Shown here: piece by piece, positions 8,305-17,727 of the stretch
Position numbering within the stretch: the stretch's first letter is position 1
How the letters are laid out: each line of letters starts with the position of its first letter
Source of the DNA: Methyloprofundus sp.
Lineage (GTDB): Bacteria > Pseudomonadota > Gammaproteobacteria > Methylococcales > Methylomonadaceae
Assembly: GCA_016592635.1 (NCBI GenBank)
Contig: AP023240.1
Coordinates: forward strand, 1,798,001-1,862,000
DNA: 64,000 nucleotides
Direction of reading: 5' to 3'
Notes under the pieces: model-generated
What the model saw: only the letters and a program-made list of their open reading frames with translations
Database searches by the model: none
Told to the model about the DNA's origin: nothing
Program-made: the position numbers and the translations under genes

Positions 8305-9549
8305 ATGAAGTGTGATGTTGCAGTGATAGGTGCGGGTGCTGCTGGTATTGCTGCGGCTATTGCGGCATCTGAAGCAGGTGCGCAGGTTGTTTTAGTTGAA
8401 CGGCATGGCTTTACTGGCGGCTTAGCAACTTCAGCTATGGTCGGTACGATTTGTGGGCTTTTCTACCGTAATTCTTCTACAGCTCGTTATGCTGTGCGTG
8501 GTTTTGCGCAAGAATTCTCGGCAAAGCTGCAAGCAAGTAGTGCTACCGTACCGACTATGTATGCAGAAGGGCTGCATTTTTTACCCTATCAACCCAGTGC
8601 TTTTCAGCATTTAGCAATACAACAACTGCAACAGGCGGGCGTGCAATTAATGTTGCATAGTTATGTTAGCGCTGTAGATCTTGATAATGGCAAAATTATT
8701 GCTTTGCAGCTACAGTCAGCAGGTGAGCATATTGATTTGTTGCCGAATACCGTTGTGGATTGTAGTGGCAATGCGCATATCTCCATGTTGGCAGAGGTAG
8801 CACGGATACAGCAAGATCACTATCAAGCGGGTGCTTTTGTATTTCAGGTAAGTGGTTTGCCATTAATGGAACCACGGGGATTGGCACTTAGTTTAATTCG
8901 TTGGGTCAAGCGTGGCATACTGAAGGGTGATTTAGTACCTGAATGTGAGCGGCTGTCTATTATTCCGGGCACGGTAAATAAGGGTGTGGGTTTACTAAAA
9001 TTAGGGTTGCCAGAGCTATTTGATGGTACGGTTGCGTGTTTGACCCAATATGAAATTGATGCGCGTGCGCGTAGTATCGCAATTGTTGAGTATTTGCGTG
9101 CTAATGAACTAGAATTGCAAGGTTTAATGATTACCAGTATGGCAGCTGAAGTGGGTGTACGTACAATGTCCCGCTCCCAAGGGCTGCAAATGTTAAATGA
9201 AAAAGATATATTAGTCTGTACTAAGCCCAATGATGGAGTGGCTATTGGTACTTGGCCAATAGAAATGTGGGGCACGGAAAGAGAGCCTACGATGCGTTAT
9301 TTTGCAAAAGATGATTGTTACTGGATTGCTGCTGGCACAATGGTATCCAAGTATTTAGCGAACTTATTTTTTGCAGGGCGCGCACTTTCGGCAACTGAAC
9401 AGGCGATTGCTTCCGCACGGGTCATTGGTACTTGTTTTAGCACAGGCTCTGCCGCAGGTATGCTGGCAGCAGAGCAGGTAAATAGTGGTATTTGGCAACA
9501 GGCGATAACAAAGATTCAAATGCAGCAAGTGTTAAGTGAAGAGGGTTAA
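8305..9549 (+). CDS. FAD-dependent oxidoreductase (FAD_oxidored family)
   Basis: 414 residues. It has an N-terminal Rossmann GAGAAGIAAAIAASEAG and the ERHGFTGGLAT segment found in FAD_oxidored/GidA-like flavoproteins. LFFAGRALSATEQAIASARVIGTC near the C-terminus fits the second FAD contact. It lacks the WxWxIP motif, so it is not a halogenase homologue. A desaturation or ring oxidation role in the pathway is a guess. It starts 5 bases after the condensation-like gene, and its stop overlaps the next start (TAATG). Confidence 0.75.
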   Translation: MKCDVAVIGAGAAGIAAAIAASEAGAQVVLVERHGFTGGLATSAMVGTICGLFYRNSSTARYAVRGFAQEFSAKLQASSATVPTMYAEGLHFLPYQPSAFQHLAIQQLQQAGVQLMLHSYVSAVDLDNGKIIALQLQSAGEHIDLLPNTVVDCSGNAHISMLAEVARIQQDHYQAGAFVFQVSGLPLMEPRGLALSLIRWVKRGILKGDLVPECERLSIIPGTVNKGVGLLKLGLPELFDGTVACLTQYEIDARARSIAIVEYLRANELELQGLMITSMAAEVGVRTMSRSQGLQMLNEKDILVCTKPNDGVAIGTWPIEMWGTEREPTMRYFAKDDCYWIAAGTMVSKYLANLFFAGRALSATEQAIASARVIGTCFSTGSAAGMLAAEQVNSGIWQQAITKIQMQQVLSEEG

Positions 9550-11012
9550 TGATTTCCACATATCAATTATTAGAATTTGCAGCACAGTCGTGGCCGGATA
9601 GTCCTGCGATTATCGATAAAGGTGGCGCGGTCAGTTACAGTGAGTTATATGCACAAACAGAAGTGCTAAAAGCAGAGTTATTGCGTTTAGGCTTGCTTAA
9701 AGGGCAGGGCTTAGGAGTGATGGCACGAAATGGTAGTGCATTTGTAGCGATGATGTTTGCAGGCATGGGCTGTGGAGCAGTGGTATTACCTATTTCGCAC
9801 CAATTGAAAGCGGCAGAAATTGATGCGCTGATGAATGATACTCAGTTACATGCAGTACTTGATGATCAATCTGGTGTGCAACCAGTGGATACTGATGTTG
9901 AAATGATTACTTATGCACAACAAACTTTACGTTTTGCCAGCCTAGAGCGTCTTGAAAATAAGCCGCTAACCCCTTTAAATGATGCTGCTTTTATTCGCTA
10001 TACTTCGGGAACCACAGGGCGTAGCAAAGGTGTGGTGTTAACTCACCAAAGTATTTTGCAGCGCGTTGCAGTCACTCAGAAAGCACTCAATTTAATAGCA
10101 GATGATGCTGTTTTATGGGTGTTGCCGATGGCATTTCATTTTCTAGTAACCATTTTAGTTTATATTCGTGCGGGTACACGCATCATAGTCTGTAAAGATT
10201 TATTGGCACATACGATTATCCAGGATGCTAACCAGCATCATGCAACGATGTTATATGCTGCACCGATGCATTTTCGGTTATTAGCGGCAGATTTATCGGC
10301 TGAACAGATGCCGACATTACAATCTGCCATATCGACTTCAGCTGCAATACCGCTTAATATTGCAGAAAAATTTGCTAAGCGTTTTAACCTGCCAGTGACC
10401 CAAGCCTATGGCATTATTGAACTAGGCTTGCCGCTATTAGATAGTACGCCTGATAATGCAAAGAACCCACAAAGTGTTGGTTTCCCCATTAGTGAATTTT
10501 CTATTGAGCTATTGAATGCTGATAATGAACCCGTTGCAGAGAAGGAGGTTGGCCGCTTAGCGATTCGTGGGCCTGGGATGTTTGATGCTTATCTCAAACC
10601 TTGGCAAACAAGAGAGCAAGTTATGGATAATGGTTGGTTTATGACTGGCGATCTTGCACAGAGAGAAGCGGATGGCAGAATTGTTGTGTGTGGGCGTGAA
10701 AAAACCATGATTAATGTCTCGGGTAATAAAGCATTCCCTGAAGAAATTGAGGCGGTGTTAAATAAACATACTGCTATTGTTGCTGCACATGTCTATGGAC
10801 AGCAGCACCCGTTGATGGGGGAGATTGTTTGTGCTGAAGTGGTATTGGTGGAAAATGCTGAATTGGATGTAGAGGCAATATTGCGCTTTTGTCGTGCTCA
10901 ACTGTCTGCTTATAAAATTCCACAAAGATTAAAGCAAGTAGCACAGATTGCACACACTCAAAGTGGTAAAATTATAAGAGTTAAAGCTTCACAGGTAAGT
11001 ATGAACGCTTAA
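9549..11012 (+). CDS. AMP-dependent acyl-CoA/ACP synthetase (second ligase)
   Basis: 487 residues. It has the P-loop YTSGTTGRSKGVVLTH near 151-166, AYGIIELG as motif A5, TGDLAQREADGRIVVCGREKTMINVSGNKAFPEEIE as the A7-A8 hinge region, and SGKIIRVKASQ at the C-terminus. It is a free-standing acyl or aryl ligase making an acyl-AMP and then a thioester. The substrate cannot be read from the sequence. TAATG overlaps at both ends place it firmly in the operon. It is one of three adenylate-forming enzymes in the cluster. Confidence 0.85.
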   Translation: MISTYQLLEFAAQSWPDSPAIIDKGGAVSYSELYAQTEVLKAELLRLGLLKGQGLGVMARNGSAFVAMMFAGMGCGAVVLPISHQLKAAEIDALMNDTQLHAVLDDQSGVQPVDTDVEMITYAQQTLRFASLERLENKPLTPLNDAAFIRYTSGTTGRSKGVVLTHQSILQRVAVTQKALNLIADDAVLWVLPMAFHFLVTILVYIRAGTRIIVCKDLLAHTIIQDANQHHATMLYAAPMHFRLLAADLSAEQMPTLQSAISTSAAIPLNIAEKFAKRFNLPVTQAYGIIELGLPLLDSTPDNAKNPQSVGFPISEFSIELLNADNEPVAEKEVGRLAIRGPGMFDAYLKPWQTREQVMDNGWFMTGDLAQREADGRIVVCGREKTMINVSGNKAFPEEIEAVLNKHTAIVAAHVYGQQHPLMGEIVCAEVVLVENAELDVEAILRFCRAQLSAYKIPQRLKQVAQIAHTQSGKIIRVKASQVSMNA

Positions 11013-12001
11013 TGTCGTTTTTTATACGTACCCTAAAAAACAATGCTGCTTATAGTGTGAGCCTATTACTTACCATAAGTGTTTGGTCTGCTTGGTTTTT
11101 TTATACCTACCCTGATGGTTGGTTTATTATCCAAAAACATTGGCAAATTTCAGTCAGTATGGTTTTTGGATCTATTATTGCAGGTGCGACTAGTGAAGGT
11201 GGTGGCGCGATTGCCTTCCCTGTATTTACTAAAATCTTACATATTCCGCCTAGTGATGCGAAAGTATTTTCATTGGCGATTCAAAGTGTTGGTATGGTAG
11301 CAGCTTCAATAGCCATCTTAATGATGCGGATTCAGGTATTGTGGCGTGTTATTGCTTGGGTGAGTTTTGGGGGGATAATAGGCATGTTAATAGGAGCGAT
11401 TGGTTTATCTGCACTATTAACGCCAGACTTTATCAGGATGTTATTTACAGTCATGGCTGTCAGCTTAGCGGTTACCCTAACATTTTTAAATACAGGTTTT
11501 CGGCTAAACAATACGACCATACCTAGGATAAAATATCAGGAAGCTGCTATTTTATTGGCGGCTGGTGTGCTGGGTGGGGTGATGTCGGGTTTAGTTGGTA
11601 GTGGCATTGATATGGTTTGTTTTTCGGTTTTAGTATTGTTATTTCGTATCAATGAAAGTATCGCAACGCCTACCTCAGTTATTTTAATGGCGATTCATTC
11701 TATTTTTGGTGTTTTATTGCACTTGTTTGTATTGGACGGTATTAATGCACAGGTACAAGCCTATTGGTTGGCAGCAGTCCCTATTGTCGTTGTCGGTGCG
11801 CCATTAGGGGCTTTTTTTTGTAGTCGTATGCAGCATTTGCATATTCGCTATTTGTTAATTACATTGATTTTTGTAGAACTACTCAGCTCTTTGTGGCTAT
11901 TAACCTTTGATACAGAGTTGCTTATCTTTAGTGTGAGTATGCTAATGCTATTTTTAAGTTTAACAGTATGGATGAGTCGAGTGACATTTTATAGGGTTTA
12001 A
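11012..12001 (+). CDS. TauE/SafE-family membrane permease
   Basis: A 329-residue polytopic membrane protein with about eight hydrophobic segments. Two internal repeats, GSIIAGATSEGGGAIAFPVF and GGVMSGLVGSGIDMVCFSVL, are the paired signature of the TauE/SafE (DUF81) family of anion and organic-acid exporters. It is translationally coupled to the ligase upstream. This family is not a standard part of polyene clusters. It might move a small anion or a precursor, but that is inference only. Confidence 0.8.
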   Translation: MSFFIRTLKNNAAYSVSLLLTISVWSAWFFYTYPDGWFIIQKHWQISVSMVFGSIIAGATSEGGGAIAFPVFTKILHIPPSDAKVFSLAIQSVGMVAASIAILMMRIQVLWRVIAWVSFGGIIGMLIGAIGLSALLTPDFIRMLFTVMAVSLAVTLTFLNTGFRLNNTTIPRIKYQEAAILLAAGVLGGVMSGLVGSGIDMVCFSVLVLLFRINESIATPTSVILMAIHSIFGVLLHLFVLDGINAQVQAYWLAAVPIVVVGAPLGAFFCSRMQHLHIRYLLITLIFVELLSSLWLLTFDTELLIFSVSMLMLFLSLTVWMSRVTFYRV

Positions 12002-12012
12002 ACAGGTTGGGA

Positions 12013-12795
12013 ATGGGTGTGGTTAAATATTATTGGGAATGGTTGTTATTATTTGTAGGCCTGTTTTATTGGGCGGTGGCTTCAATGACTGTTTCTTTGC
12101 TTGGTACAGTACTGATTGTTATCTTGCCCCAAAAAATGGCCTTAGCATGCGGACGATTTTTGTTGTCCAAAGTTTTTCAGATATTCATTGGTTTTTTAAA
12201 AATATGTAAGTTACTGATTTTAGATGATGCTGAATTGCAGTCCTTAGCGGGGCGACCAGAAGGGTTGATTATTGCGCCAAATCACACTGCTTTATGGGAC
12301 GTGGTTTATATTGCTGCAAAAATTCCTGAAGCAGTGTGTGTTATAAAAGGTAGTATTTTGATGAATCCATTCTTAGGGGGAGGCGCGCGGCTAGCGGGCT
12401 ATATTCCTATTAACTCTATTAGCCAAATGTTAAAAATAGCGACCCAGCGTTTAAAACAAGATGAAACCTTATTAATGTTTCCTGAAGGGACGCGGACTAA
12501 AACGGATGCGCAATGGATTAACCCCTTGAAAGGTGGCGTTGCTTTACTGGCTAAACGGACAAAAGTGCCTGTTGTGCCTATTTTTATTCGTAGTAACTCC
12601 CGTTTTTATGAGAAAGGTTGGCCTTTATATAAAAAGCCTGAATTTCCTTTGAAAATTTGTATTAATGTAGGAGAGCCTATTTGTGTTGCTGAAAATGAAT
12701 CTGCGCAAGCATTTGGGCAACGCTTAGAAAATATTTACCTTACTGAATTAGCAAAACCACACCCATTACGCAGAGTACCTAATACAGAATCATGA
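12013..12795 (+). CDS. 1-acyl-glycerol-3-phosphate acyltransferase-like protein (PlsC family)
   Basis: About 260 residues from the ATG at 12013 (the frame also opens with a TTG at 12007). An N-terminal hydrophobic region is followed by NHTALWD, the H-x4-D catalytic motif, and FPEGTRTK, the substrate-phosphate motif. These are the two diagnostic PlsC motifs. A chromosome has its own plsC, so this copy probably acylates the cluster product or its anchor. Its TGA overlaps the glycosyltransferase ATG, and APE clusters often carry such an acyltransferase-glycosyltransferase pair, sometimes fused. Confidence 0.85.
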   Translation: MGVVKYYWEWLLLFVGLFYWAVASMTVSLLGTVLIVILPQKMALACGRFLLSKVFQIFIGFLKICKLLILDDAELQSLAGRPEGLIIAPNHTALWDVVYIAAKIPEAVCVIKGSILMNPFLGGGARLAGYIPINSISQMLKIATQRLKQDETLLMFPEGTRTKTDAQWINPLKGGVALLAKRTKVPVVPIFIRSNSRFYEKGWPLYKKPEFPLKICINVGEPICVAENESAQAFGQRLENIYLTELAKPHPLRRVPNTES

Positions 12796-13559
12796 ATAAT
12801 AAGAGTACAGTATCCAGTAGCCATTTGCTGATGATACCTAGTTACAATACAGGTGCGTTGTTACAGGTAACCGTAGCAGAAGCATTACAACAATGGTTGC
12901 CAGTTTGGGTGATTATTGATGGTAGCGATGATGGTAGTGAGTTGTTGTTAGAGCCATTACAGGCACAGTACCCTGATGCGTTAAGGGTGCTAAAATTGTC
13001 ACAAAATATTGGCAAAGGTGCAGCAATACTAGAAGGTATTACGCAAGCGCAGGCCAAAGGATTCACTCATGTACTTACTATGGATGCTGATCACCAGCAT
13101 GATGTTGATTTTATTAACCCCTTTATGCAAATGTCTAACGACAATCTAACTGCGATGATCTTGGGCGAACCATTATTTGATGATTCGGCCCCAATGATTC
13201 GAGTGCAGGGAAGGCGTATTTCTAATTGGTGGGTCAATTTAGAAACCTGGGGCTGGGGTATTCATGATTCTTTATTTGGCATGCGTATATACCCAATACA
13301 AGACTTAATGGCAGTGATGCACTCCACCAATTGGGCAAGGCGCTTTGATTTTGAACCTGAAGTGGCTGTACGCATGGCATGGCGTAGGGTACCTGTGCTA
13401 AATATTGCTACTCCAGTACGCTATATTGCCACAGAAGAAGGTGGGGTCAGCCAGTTTAAATATGGACGTGATAATGTCTTGTTAGTTGGTATGCATATAC
13501 GCTTATTTTTGGGGTTTTTGCTGCGCTTGCCTAAGTTAATCTTGCGTAAGGGATGTTAG
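12792..13559 (+). CDS. family 2 glycosyltransferase
   Basis: 255 residues with the GT-A fold landmarks: IPSYNTG near the N-terminus, IIDGSDDGS, and the metal-binding DAD at 98-100 in LTMDADHQHD. It should transfer a sugar or sugar-like group from a nucleotide or dolichol-type donor. In aryl-polyene clusters a GT2 is thought to build the anchor of the pigment. It starts within the stop of the PlsC gene and ends just before a strong hairpin. Confidence 0.85.
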   Translation: MNNKSTVSSSHLLMIPSYNTGALLQVTVAEALQQWLPVWVIIDGSDDGSELLLEPLQAQYPDALRVLKLSQNIGKGAAILEGITQAQAKGFTHVLTMDADHQHDVDFINPFMQMSNDNLTAMILGEPLFDDSAPMIRVQGRRISNWWVNLETWGWGIHDSLFGMRIYPIQDLMAVMHSTNWARRFDFEPEVAVRMAWRRVPVLNIATPVRYIATEEGGVSQFKYGRDNVLLVGMHIRLFLGFLLRLPKLILRKGC

Positions 13560-13560
13560 T

Positions 13561-13618
13561 TGTAGGAGGAGTCTTTGGCCGCGAATTGAGCAGGTCGCGG
13601 CCAAAGGCCCCTCCTACA
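13561..13618. repeat. intergenic hairpin with GTAGG/CCTAC ends
   Basis: Arms of 24 bases (13561-13584 and 13595-13618) pair with two mismatches, both able to form G-U in one transcript, around a 10-base loop. The ends read TGTAGGAGG and CCTCCTACA. It directly follows the glycosyltransferase stop and could reduce readthrough between operon segments, but it lacks a T-run. It looks like a REP-type repeat. Confidence 0.7.
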
Positions 13619-13695
13619 GTGGTAGTTAATTTTCTTAATTTTGCGTAAATAAGTTAAAATACCCTATTTGAATTAGTTATAAGTTAAGGAAAGGC

Positions 13696-13959
13696 ATGTC
13701 TCAAGAGTTGGTTGCGGAATTAAAAACATTGTTCATTGAAGGGCTGCACTTAGAAGATATTAGTGCTGATGAAATTGGAGTTGACGACCCCTTGTTTGGT
13801 GAGGGTTTGGGGTTAGATTCGATTGATGCTTTAGAAATTGCAGTCTTATTAGATCGTCAATATGGTGTAAAAATTACCTCGGAAGATGATCGTAATCAAG
13901 AGATCTTTGCTTCATTAAATTCATTGGCTGAATTTGTAACGGAAAATAGAAGTAAATAG
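13696..13959 (+). CDS. acyl carrier protein (copy 2)
   Basis: 87 residues. The phosphopantetheine serine is S42 in GLGLDSIDALEIAVLLDRQYG. The acidic N-terminal part and the following TSEDDRNQEIFASLNSLAEFV match ACPs of aryl-polyene clusters, where an ACP sits next to a small membrane protein and the exporter genes. An AAGGAAAGG ribosome-binding site lies just upstream. It most likely carries the growing polyene. Confidence 0.9.
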   Translation: MSQELVAELKTLFIEGLHLEDISADEIGVDDPLFGEGLGLDSIDALEIAVLLDRQYGVKITSEDDRNQEIFASLNSLAEFVTENRSK

Positions 13960-13966
13960 CACTGCT

Positions 13967-14617
13967 ATGAAAAAAGTTTTACGCGGCATTTTTAGCACGC
14001 TACTATTTTTACTCTACCCTTACTTGGTATATAGAGGGATAGAAGAGGGTGTAGTGTGGTTTGCACCTGCGATGATTGCCAGTTTTTATTTGTGGCAAGC
14101 ATTACAGGCAAAGAATACGCGTGTTTGCTTTAAAAATTTGGATATTGTTTTTCTGTTAATTTTAGGCACGGTTTTTTATCAAGATTTGGTTGCCAAATTA
14201 ATTCCTATTTTTGTGCAACTTAGTTTGATGGATTTTTTTGGTAAAACCTTACGTCAAGGCAAGGGACCTTCTCTGGTTGAACGTTTTGCCAGCCTCGATT
14301 TTCCTGAAATCCCCCCCATCATTAGTCAATATTGTCGCAATTTAACCATTTTGTGGACTGGCTTTTTTGCCTTTAATGTAGCAGCTTGTGTAGTGTTGGC
14401 TTTGTTTGCCCCTGTGTCATGGTGGGCACTGTATACGGGTGTGATGATCTTTGCTCTTACTGGCATGTTAATGGTGGGGGAATATATCTGGCGGCACTTT
14501 TATTTTCGGACCATAAAAGTACAACTTCCTGAAAAACCTATTCCTGGCGTTAAGGAGTCGATTAGAAAAATGATGATTGATGGTCGTGCCATTTGGTTAG
14601 ATGTACGTGCGAGTTAA
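13967..14617 (+). CDS. membrane protein of the APE-cluster type (COG4648-like)
   Basis: 216 residues with about five hydrophobic segments, starting MKKVLRGIFSTLLFLLYPYLVYRGIEEG. Proteins of this kind regularly lie between the ACP and the LolA/exporter genes in aryl-polyene clusters. Their exact role is unknown. The family name is from recall of the architecture and should be checked. The next coding frame begins inside its last codons, but the probable start lies just after its stop. Confidence 0.6.
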   Translation: MKKVLRGIFSTLLFLLYPYLVYRGIEEGVVWFAPAMIASFYLWQALQAKNTRVCFKNLDIVFLLILGTVFYQDLVAKLIPIFVQLSLMDFFGKTLRQGKGPSLVERFASLDFPEIPPIISQYCRNLTILWTGFFAFNVAACVVLALFAPVSWWALYTGVMIFALTGMLMVGEYIWRHFYFRTIKVQLPEKPIPGVKESIRKMMIDGRAIWLDVRAS

Positions 14618-14621
14618 AGTA

Positions 14622-15248
14622 ATGCTAACTAAGGTTTTAGCTGGATTATTATTGAGTGCAACGTTTACTTGTTTTGCACAAGAGACCATTGAAAGCGTTA
14701 TGGCGCATATGCAACCTGAAGTTGCTGTACAGATTGCTTACCAAGAAACTCGCTATATGGGCTTATTATCTGAAGATTGGCACGGTAGTGGTTTTTTGTA
14801 TGCAGCGGCACCCAATACTTTATTGAAACAGCAGCAACAGCCTGATATAGAAATTATGGCGGCAGCGGGTAGTCAGCTTACTTACTCGAAACCTAGCACC
14901 CAAACCTATCATCAATTACAAATAGATGAAAGTGACCCAATGATGGCAAGCTTAGCGGCGTTTAAAGGTATCATGACGGGTAATTTGCCTTTTTTACGGC
15001 AAGCATATTACTTGCAATTTAGTGCATCTGAATCGTTATGGGAACTAGAGTTAACAGCAAAAGAGCATGAGCCTGAAGAAGCGGCACTTAAAATTATTAT
15101 GCAAGGTTTGCCTGCGCAGGCTGCCAATAAAATGACCGTATTCTTGCCTGATGGTGATCGTAGTGCTTATATTTTAAGTAAACCAGAGCAAGGCTTGCTT
15201 GTTAAACAAAAATTAGTGAACTTATTGCAGTCACTGAAAGGACATTAA
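14622..15248 (+). CDS. LolA-like outer-membrane lipoprotein carrier protein
   Basis: About 208 residues from the ATG at 14622, giving a clean signal peptide (LTKVLAGLLLSATFTCFA, cleavage after FAQ or FA). The frame also has an ATG at 14601, which would spoil the signal. The body has the beta-rich YTA-like plan of LolA proteins that accompany APE and xanthomonadin clusters (QPDIEIMAAAGSQLTYSKP, DGDRSAYILSK). It probably ferries the hydrophobic product or an associated lipid through the periplasm. It lies 2 bases ahead of the exporter. Confidence 0.72.
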   Translation: MLTKVLAGLLLSATFTCFAQETIESVMAHMQPEVAVQIAYQETRYMGLLSEDWHGSGFLYAAAPNTLLKQQQQPDIEIMAAAGSQLTYSKPSTQTYHQLQIDESDPMMASLAAFKGIMTGNLPFLRQAYYLQFSASESLWELELTAKEHEPEEAALKIIMQGLPAQAANKMTVFLPDGDRSAYILSKPEQGLLVKQKLVNLLQSLKGH

Positions 15249-15250
15249 AC

Positions 15251-17569
15251 GTGCGCCCGTCTTTAGCCTCACTGTTCTTTTTGTTGTGTTTGCCGCTACT
15301 GATTGCTTTAGCCGTTTTTACGACCAATTTTCAAACCAATATTTCCGCTTTTGTTATCGCAGGCGATAATGCCGAAGAGATTTTATTAGCCAGTGAAATT
15401 CAGTCGGGAACGTTATCGCGCCGTTATATTTTGTCGATAGATGCTGGCGATAATGAACAAGTCTCTGCGGCCTTTACCCAGATATGGTTAACTCAGTTGC
15501 GAGCTATTTCAGGTGTGGTTGATGTCTGGGCAACTGATGAAAAGCGTGGTGCTGTTGCTGCACTAACCACTCTGTATGCCAAACATGGTGCACAATTATA
15601 CAGTCGTACACCAGCACAAGCGGTTACTGAGATATTTACTGAATCTGCTTTGGCTGAACGTGCGGCAGGTTTAAAGCAGGCCTTATTATCACCGCAAGGG
15701 CAGTTTATTAAGAAAGTAGCGGTGCAAGACCCTTTATTATTGTCACTCAATGGCTTTAAAGATTTTGCAACACAGTTTAAAAAACAACAATCTGTACCTA
15801 CACAGTATGCCAATTTTATTTTAGAAACAGATATGTCGGGTATGGATGTACCCGCACAATTACAGATTCAGGCGCAAATTAATGCAACGTTTACCGAGCT
15901 TAATGCAGTAACGCAGCAAACTTATCAACTGGATATGACTGGTGTACCGCTGTTTGCAGTTGCAACTCAGACGATGATGGAAAAAGATATTAAGTTTGTC
16001 AGCATCATATCGTCGATAGCGTTAACCTTATTATTTTTAGTTATTTTTCGCTCATTTCGGGTGATGTACTGGGTTTTTTCCTTATTGTTGACAGTGATGG
16101 CAGTGGCTGTTTTGGTTACTAATTTAGTGTTTGGCTCAGTACACGGTATGACTATTGCCATTGGCTCCACCTTAATTGGTATTTGTATAGACTACCCCAT
16201 TCATGTGTTAGTGCATGCGCAAGGTATGCAAGCGGCAGAACGACTCAGTTTAGTAAAAAAGATTTTTCCAAGTTTACTCATGGGAGCGTTAACCACCTTG
16301 ATTGGTTATGTTGCTTTAGGTTTATCTGGCTATCCTGGTTTTCAGCAAGTAGCGGTTTATACAGGCACAGGTATTGTGGTTTCCTTATTATTAACCCGGT
16401 ATTTGTTTCCACATCTCATGACAGGTACGGCAAAAAAAGTAGTACCTTTACGTATTATTGCTTTTTGGCTAAATTTTTGTCGACGTTATCGCTGGGGGAT
16501 GATTGCTTGCGTATTGCTATTGTCGGTAGCAGGTGTGGTGCAGTTAGATCGTTTGCAATGGATGCAAGATTTGCAGCAGTTAACCCCTGAATTAGATTAT
16601 TTAAAGGTGCAGGATAAGAAAATACGCGAGCGTTTAGTCAGTATGGAGCCAGGGCGTTTCGTATTGGTAAGTGGTGCTTCTATTGAACAAACATTGCAAC
16701 GTGCCGAGCAAGTCTATTTACGTTTAGATCAAGTGCAACAAGTGGGTGACTTAGATGATTATTTCGGGCTTTATCCATGGGTATTGTCACAACAACAGCA
16801 GCAGGAAAATCAACAATTATTGTTAGCCGCTTTAACTGCTGAGCAGCAAGGTTTGTGGCGTAAAGCTTTACAAGCGCAAGGATTATCAGTTGGGCGTTTA
16901 GGGGATTTAGATTATACGCAAAGCGATATATTGACAGTGCAGCAAGTTTTGCAATCGCCTATTGCTAAATTAATCAGTAATCAAATTGTATTAGCCGAGC
17001 AGCGTAATTTATTAATTATCTGGCTGACAGGGCATAAGCCAGAGGCTTTACAAGCTGCCTTGACTGATATGCCGCACGTACAATACTTTAGCCAACGTGA
17101 TATGCTCAATCGGATGGCCGTGGATTACCAGCAAAGAGCGCAAGTAACCTTGTTGTCAGGTCTGGCTTTAATTACTTTTTTATTATGGTTACGCTATAAA
17201 AGTGTTGCGCTAACCATACAAACCTTGGCTCCCGCTTTTTTAGCAGCGTTATTGATTCTGGCCTTATGGGCATGGACAGGTGAATCTATTAGTTTTTTAC
17301 ATTTAGTCGGTTTTTTGCTGGCGGTTGCTGTCTGTGTAGATTATGGTATTTTTTATCAGGAAAATCGCAGTGGCTATGTGGTATTAACGTATCAAGCCAT
17401 GTTGGCATCAATGTTGACCAGTGCTTTAGTGTTTGGTTGTTTGATTTTTGCACAAACTTCGATGTTACAAACTTTGGCAAAAGTAGTCAGTTGTGGCGTG
17501 ATTTTGGGTTTTTTATTGTGCCCGATACTCATTAAACCGAAAGAAAATTTGGCAGACAACACAAGGTAG
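15251..17569 (+). CDS. MMPL/RND-family exporter
   Basis: 772 residues from a GTG start. It has an N-terminal membrane segment, a large periplasmic loop, a block of five to six membrane segments at about 240-390 (with GSTLIGICIDYPIHVLVHAQG), a second loop, and a second block at about 625-760. The repeated half-plan is that of MMPL/hopanoid-transporter-like RND proteins. In APE clusters the equivalent protein exports the pigment from the inner membrane. It follows the LolA-like gene by 2 bases, so carrier and exporter are probably made together. Confidence 0.87.
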   Translation: MRPSLASLFFLLCLPLLIALAVFTTNFQTNISAFVIAGDNAEEILLASEIQSGTLSRRYILSIDAGDNEQVSAAFTQIWLTQLRAISGVVDVWATDEKRGAVAALTTLYAKHGAQLYSRTPAQAVTEIFTESALAERAAGLKQALLSPQGQFIKKVAVQDPLLLSLNGFKDFATQFKKQQSVPTQYANFILETDMSGMDVPAQLQIQAQINATFTELNAVTQQTYQLDMTGVPLFAVATQTMMEKDIKFVSIISSIALTLLFLVIFRSFRVMYWVFSLLLTVMAVAVLVTNLVFGSVHGMTIAIGSTLIGICIDYPIHVLVHAQGMQAAERLSLVKKIFPSLLMGALTTLIGYVALGLSGYPGFQQVAVYTGTGIVVSLLLTRYLFPHLMTGTAKKVVPLRIIAFWLNFCRRYRWGMIACVLLLSVAGVVQLDRLQWMQDLQQLTPELDYLKVQDKKIRERLVSMEPGRFVLVSGASIEQTLQRAEQVYLRLDQVQQVGDLDDYFGLYPWVLSQQQQQENQQLLLAALTAEQQGLWRKALQAQGLSVGRLGDLDYTQSDILTVQQVLQSPIAKLISNQIVLAEQRNLLIIWLTGHKPEALQAALTDMPHVQYFSQRDMLNRMAVDYQQRAQVTLLSGLALITFLLWLRYKSVALTIQTLAPAFLAALLILALWAWTGESISFLHLVGFLLAVAVCVDYGIFYQENRSGYVVLTYQAMLASMLTSALVFGCLIFAQTSMLQTLAKVVSCGVILGFLLCPILIKPKENLADNTR

Positions 17570-17594
17570 GATGTGCTGAGGCACGAAGCGCATC
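17570..17594. repeat. short REP-like hairpin after the exporter gene
   Basis: GATGTGC at 17570-17576 pairs with GCGCATC at 17588-17594, with one G-U. It is preceded by GTAG, so it shares the GTAGG start seen in the other intergenic hairpins. It lies directly after the exporter stop codon. Confidence 0.5.
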
Positions 17595-17672
17595 TGTGAT
17601 AATCAATGTGTTGTCTATGCTAACTTAATAATCATGGGTTGGCCTTTGGTACTCCAATACGTGTACAAACTG

Positions 17673-17678
17673 TATAAT
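17673..17678 (+). promoter_or_regulatory. possible -10 box for the ketosynthase segment
   Basis: A perfect TATAAT lies 50 bases upstream of the ketosynthase ATG in a 158-base gap, the second-largest gap within the plus-strand arm. No matching -35 is seen at 16-18 bases, and the best TTGGTA is 21 bases away. An internal promoter is plausible but weakly supported. Confidence 0.3.
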
Positions 17679-17727
17679 AATGCATGCTTTTGTTTCTAGC
17701 ATTTAATAAACTTCAATCAGTTATTTT

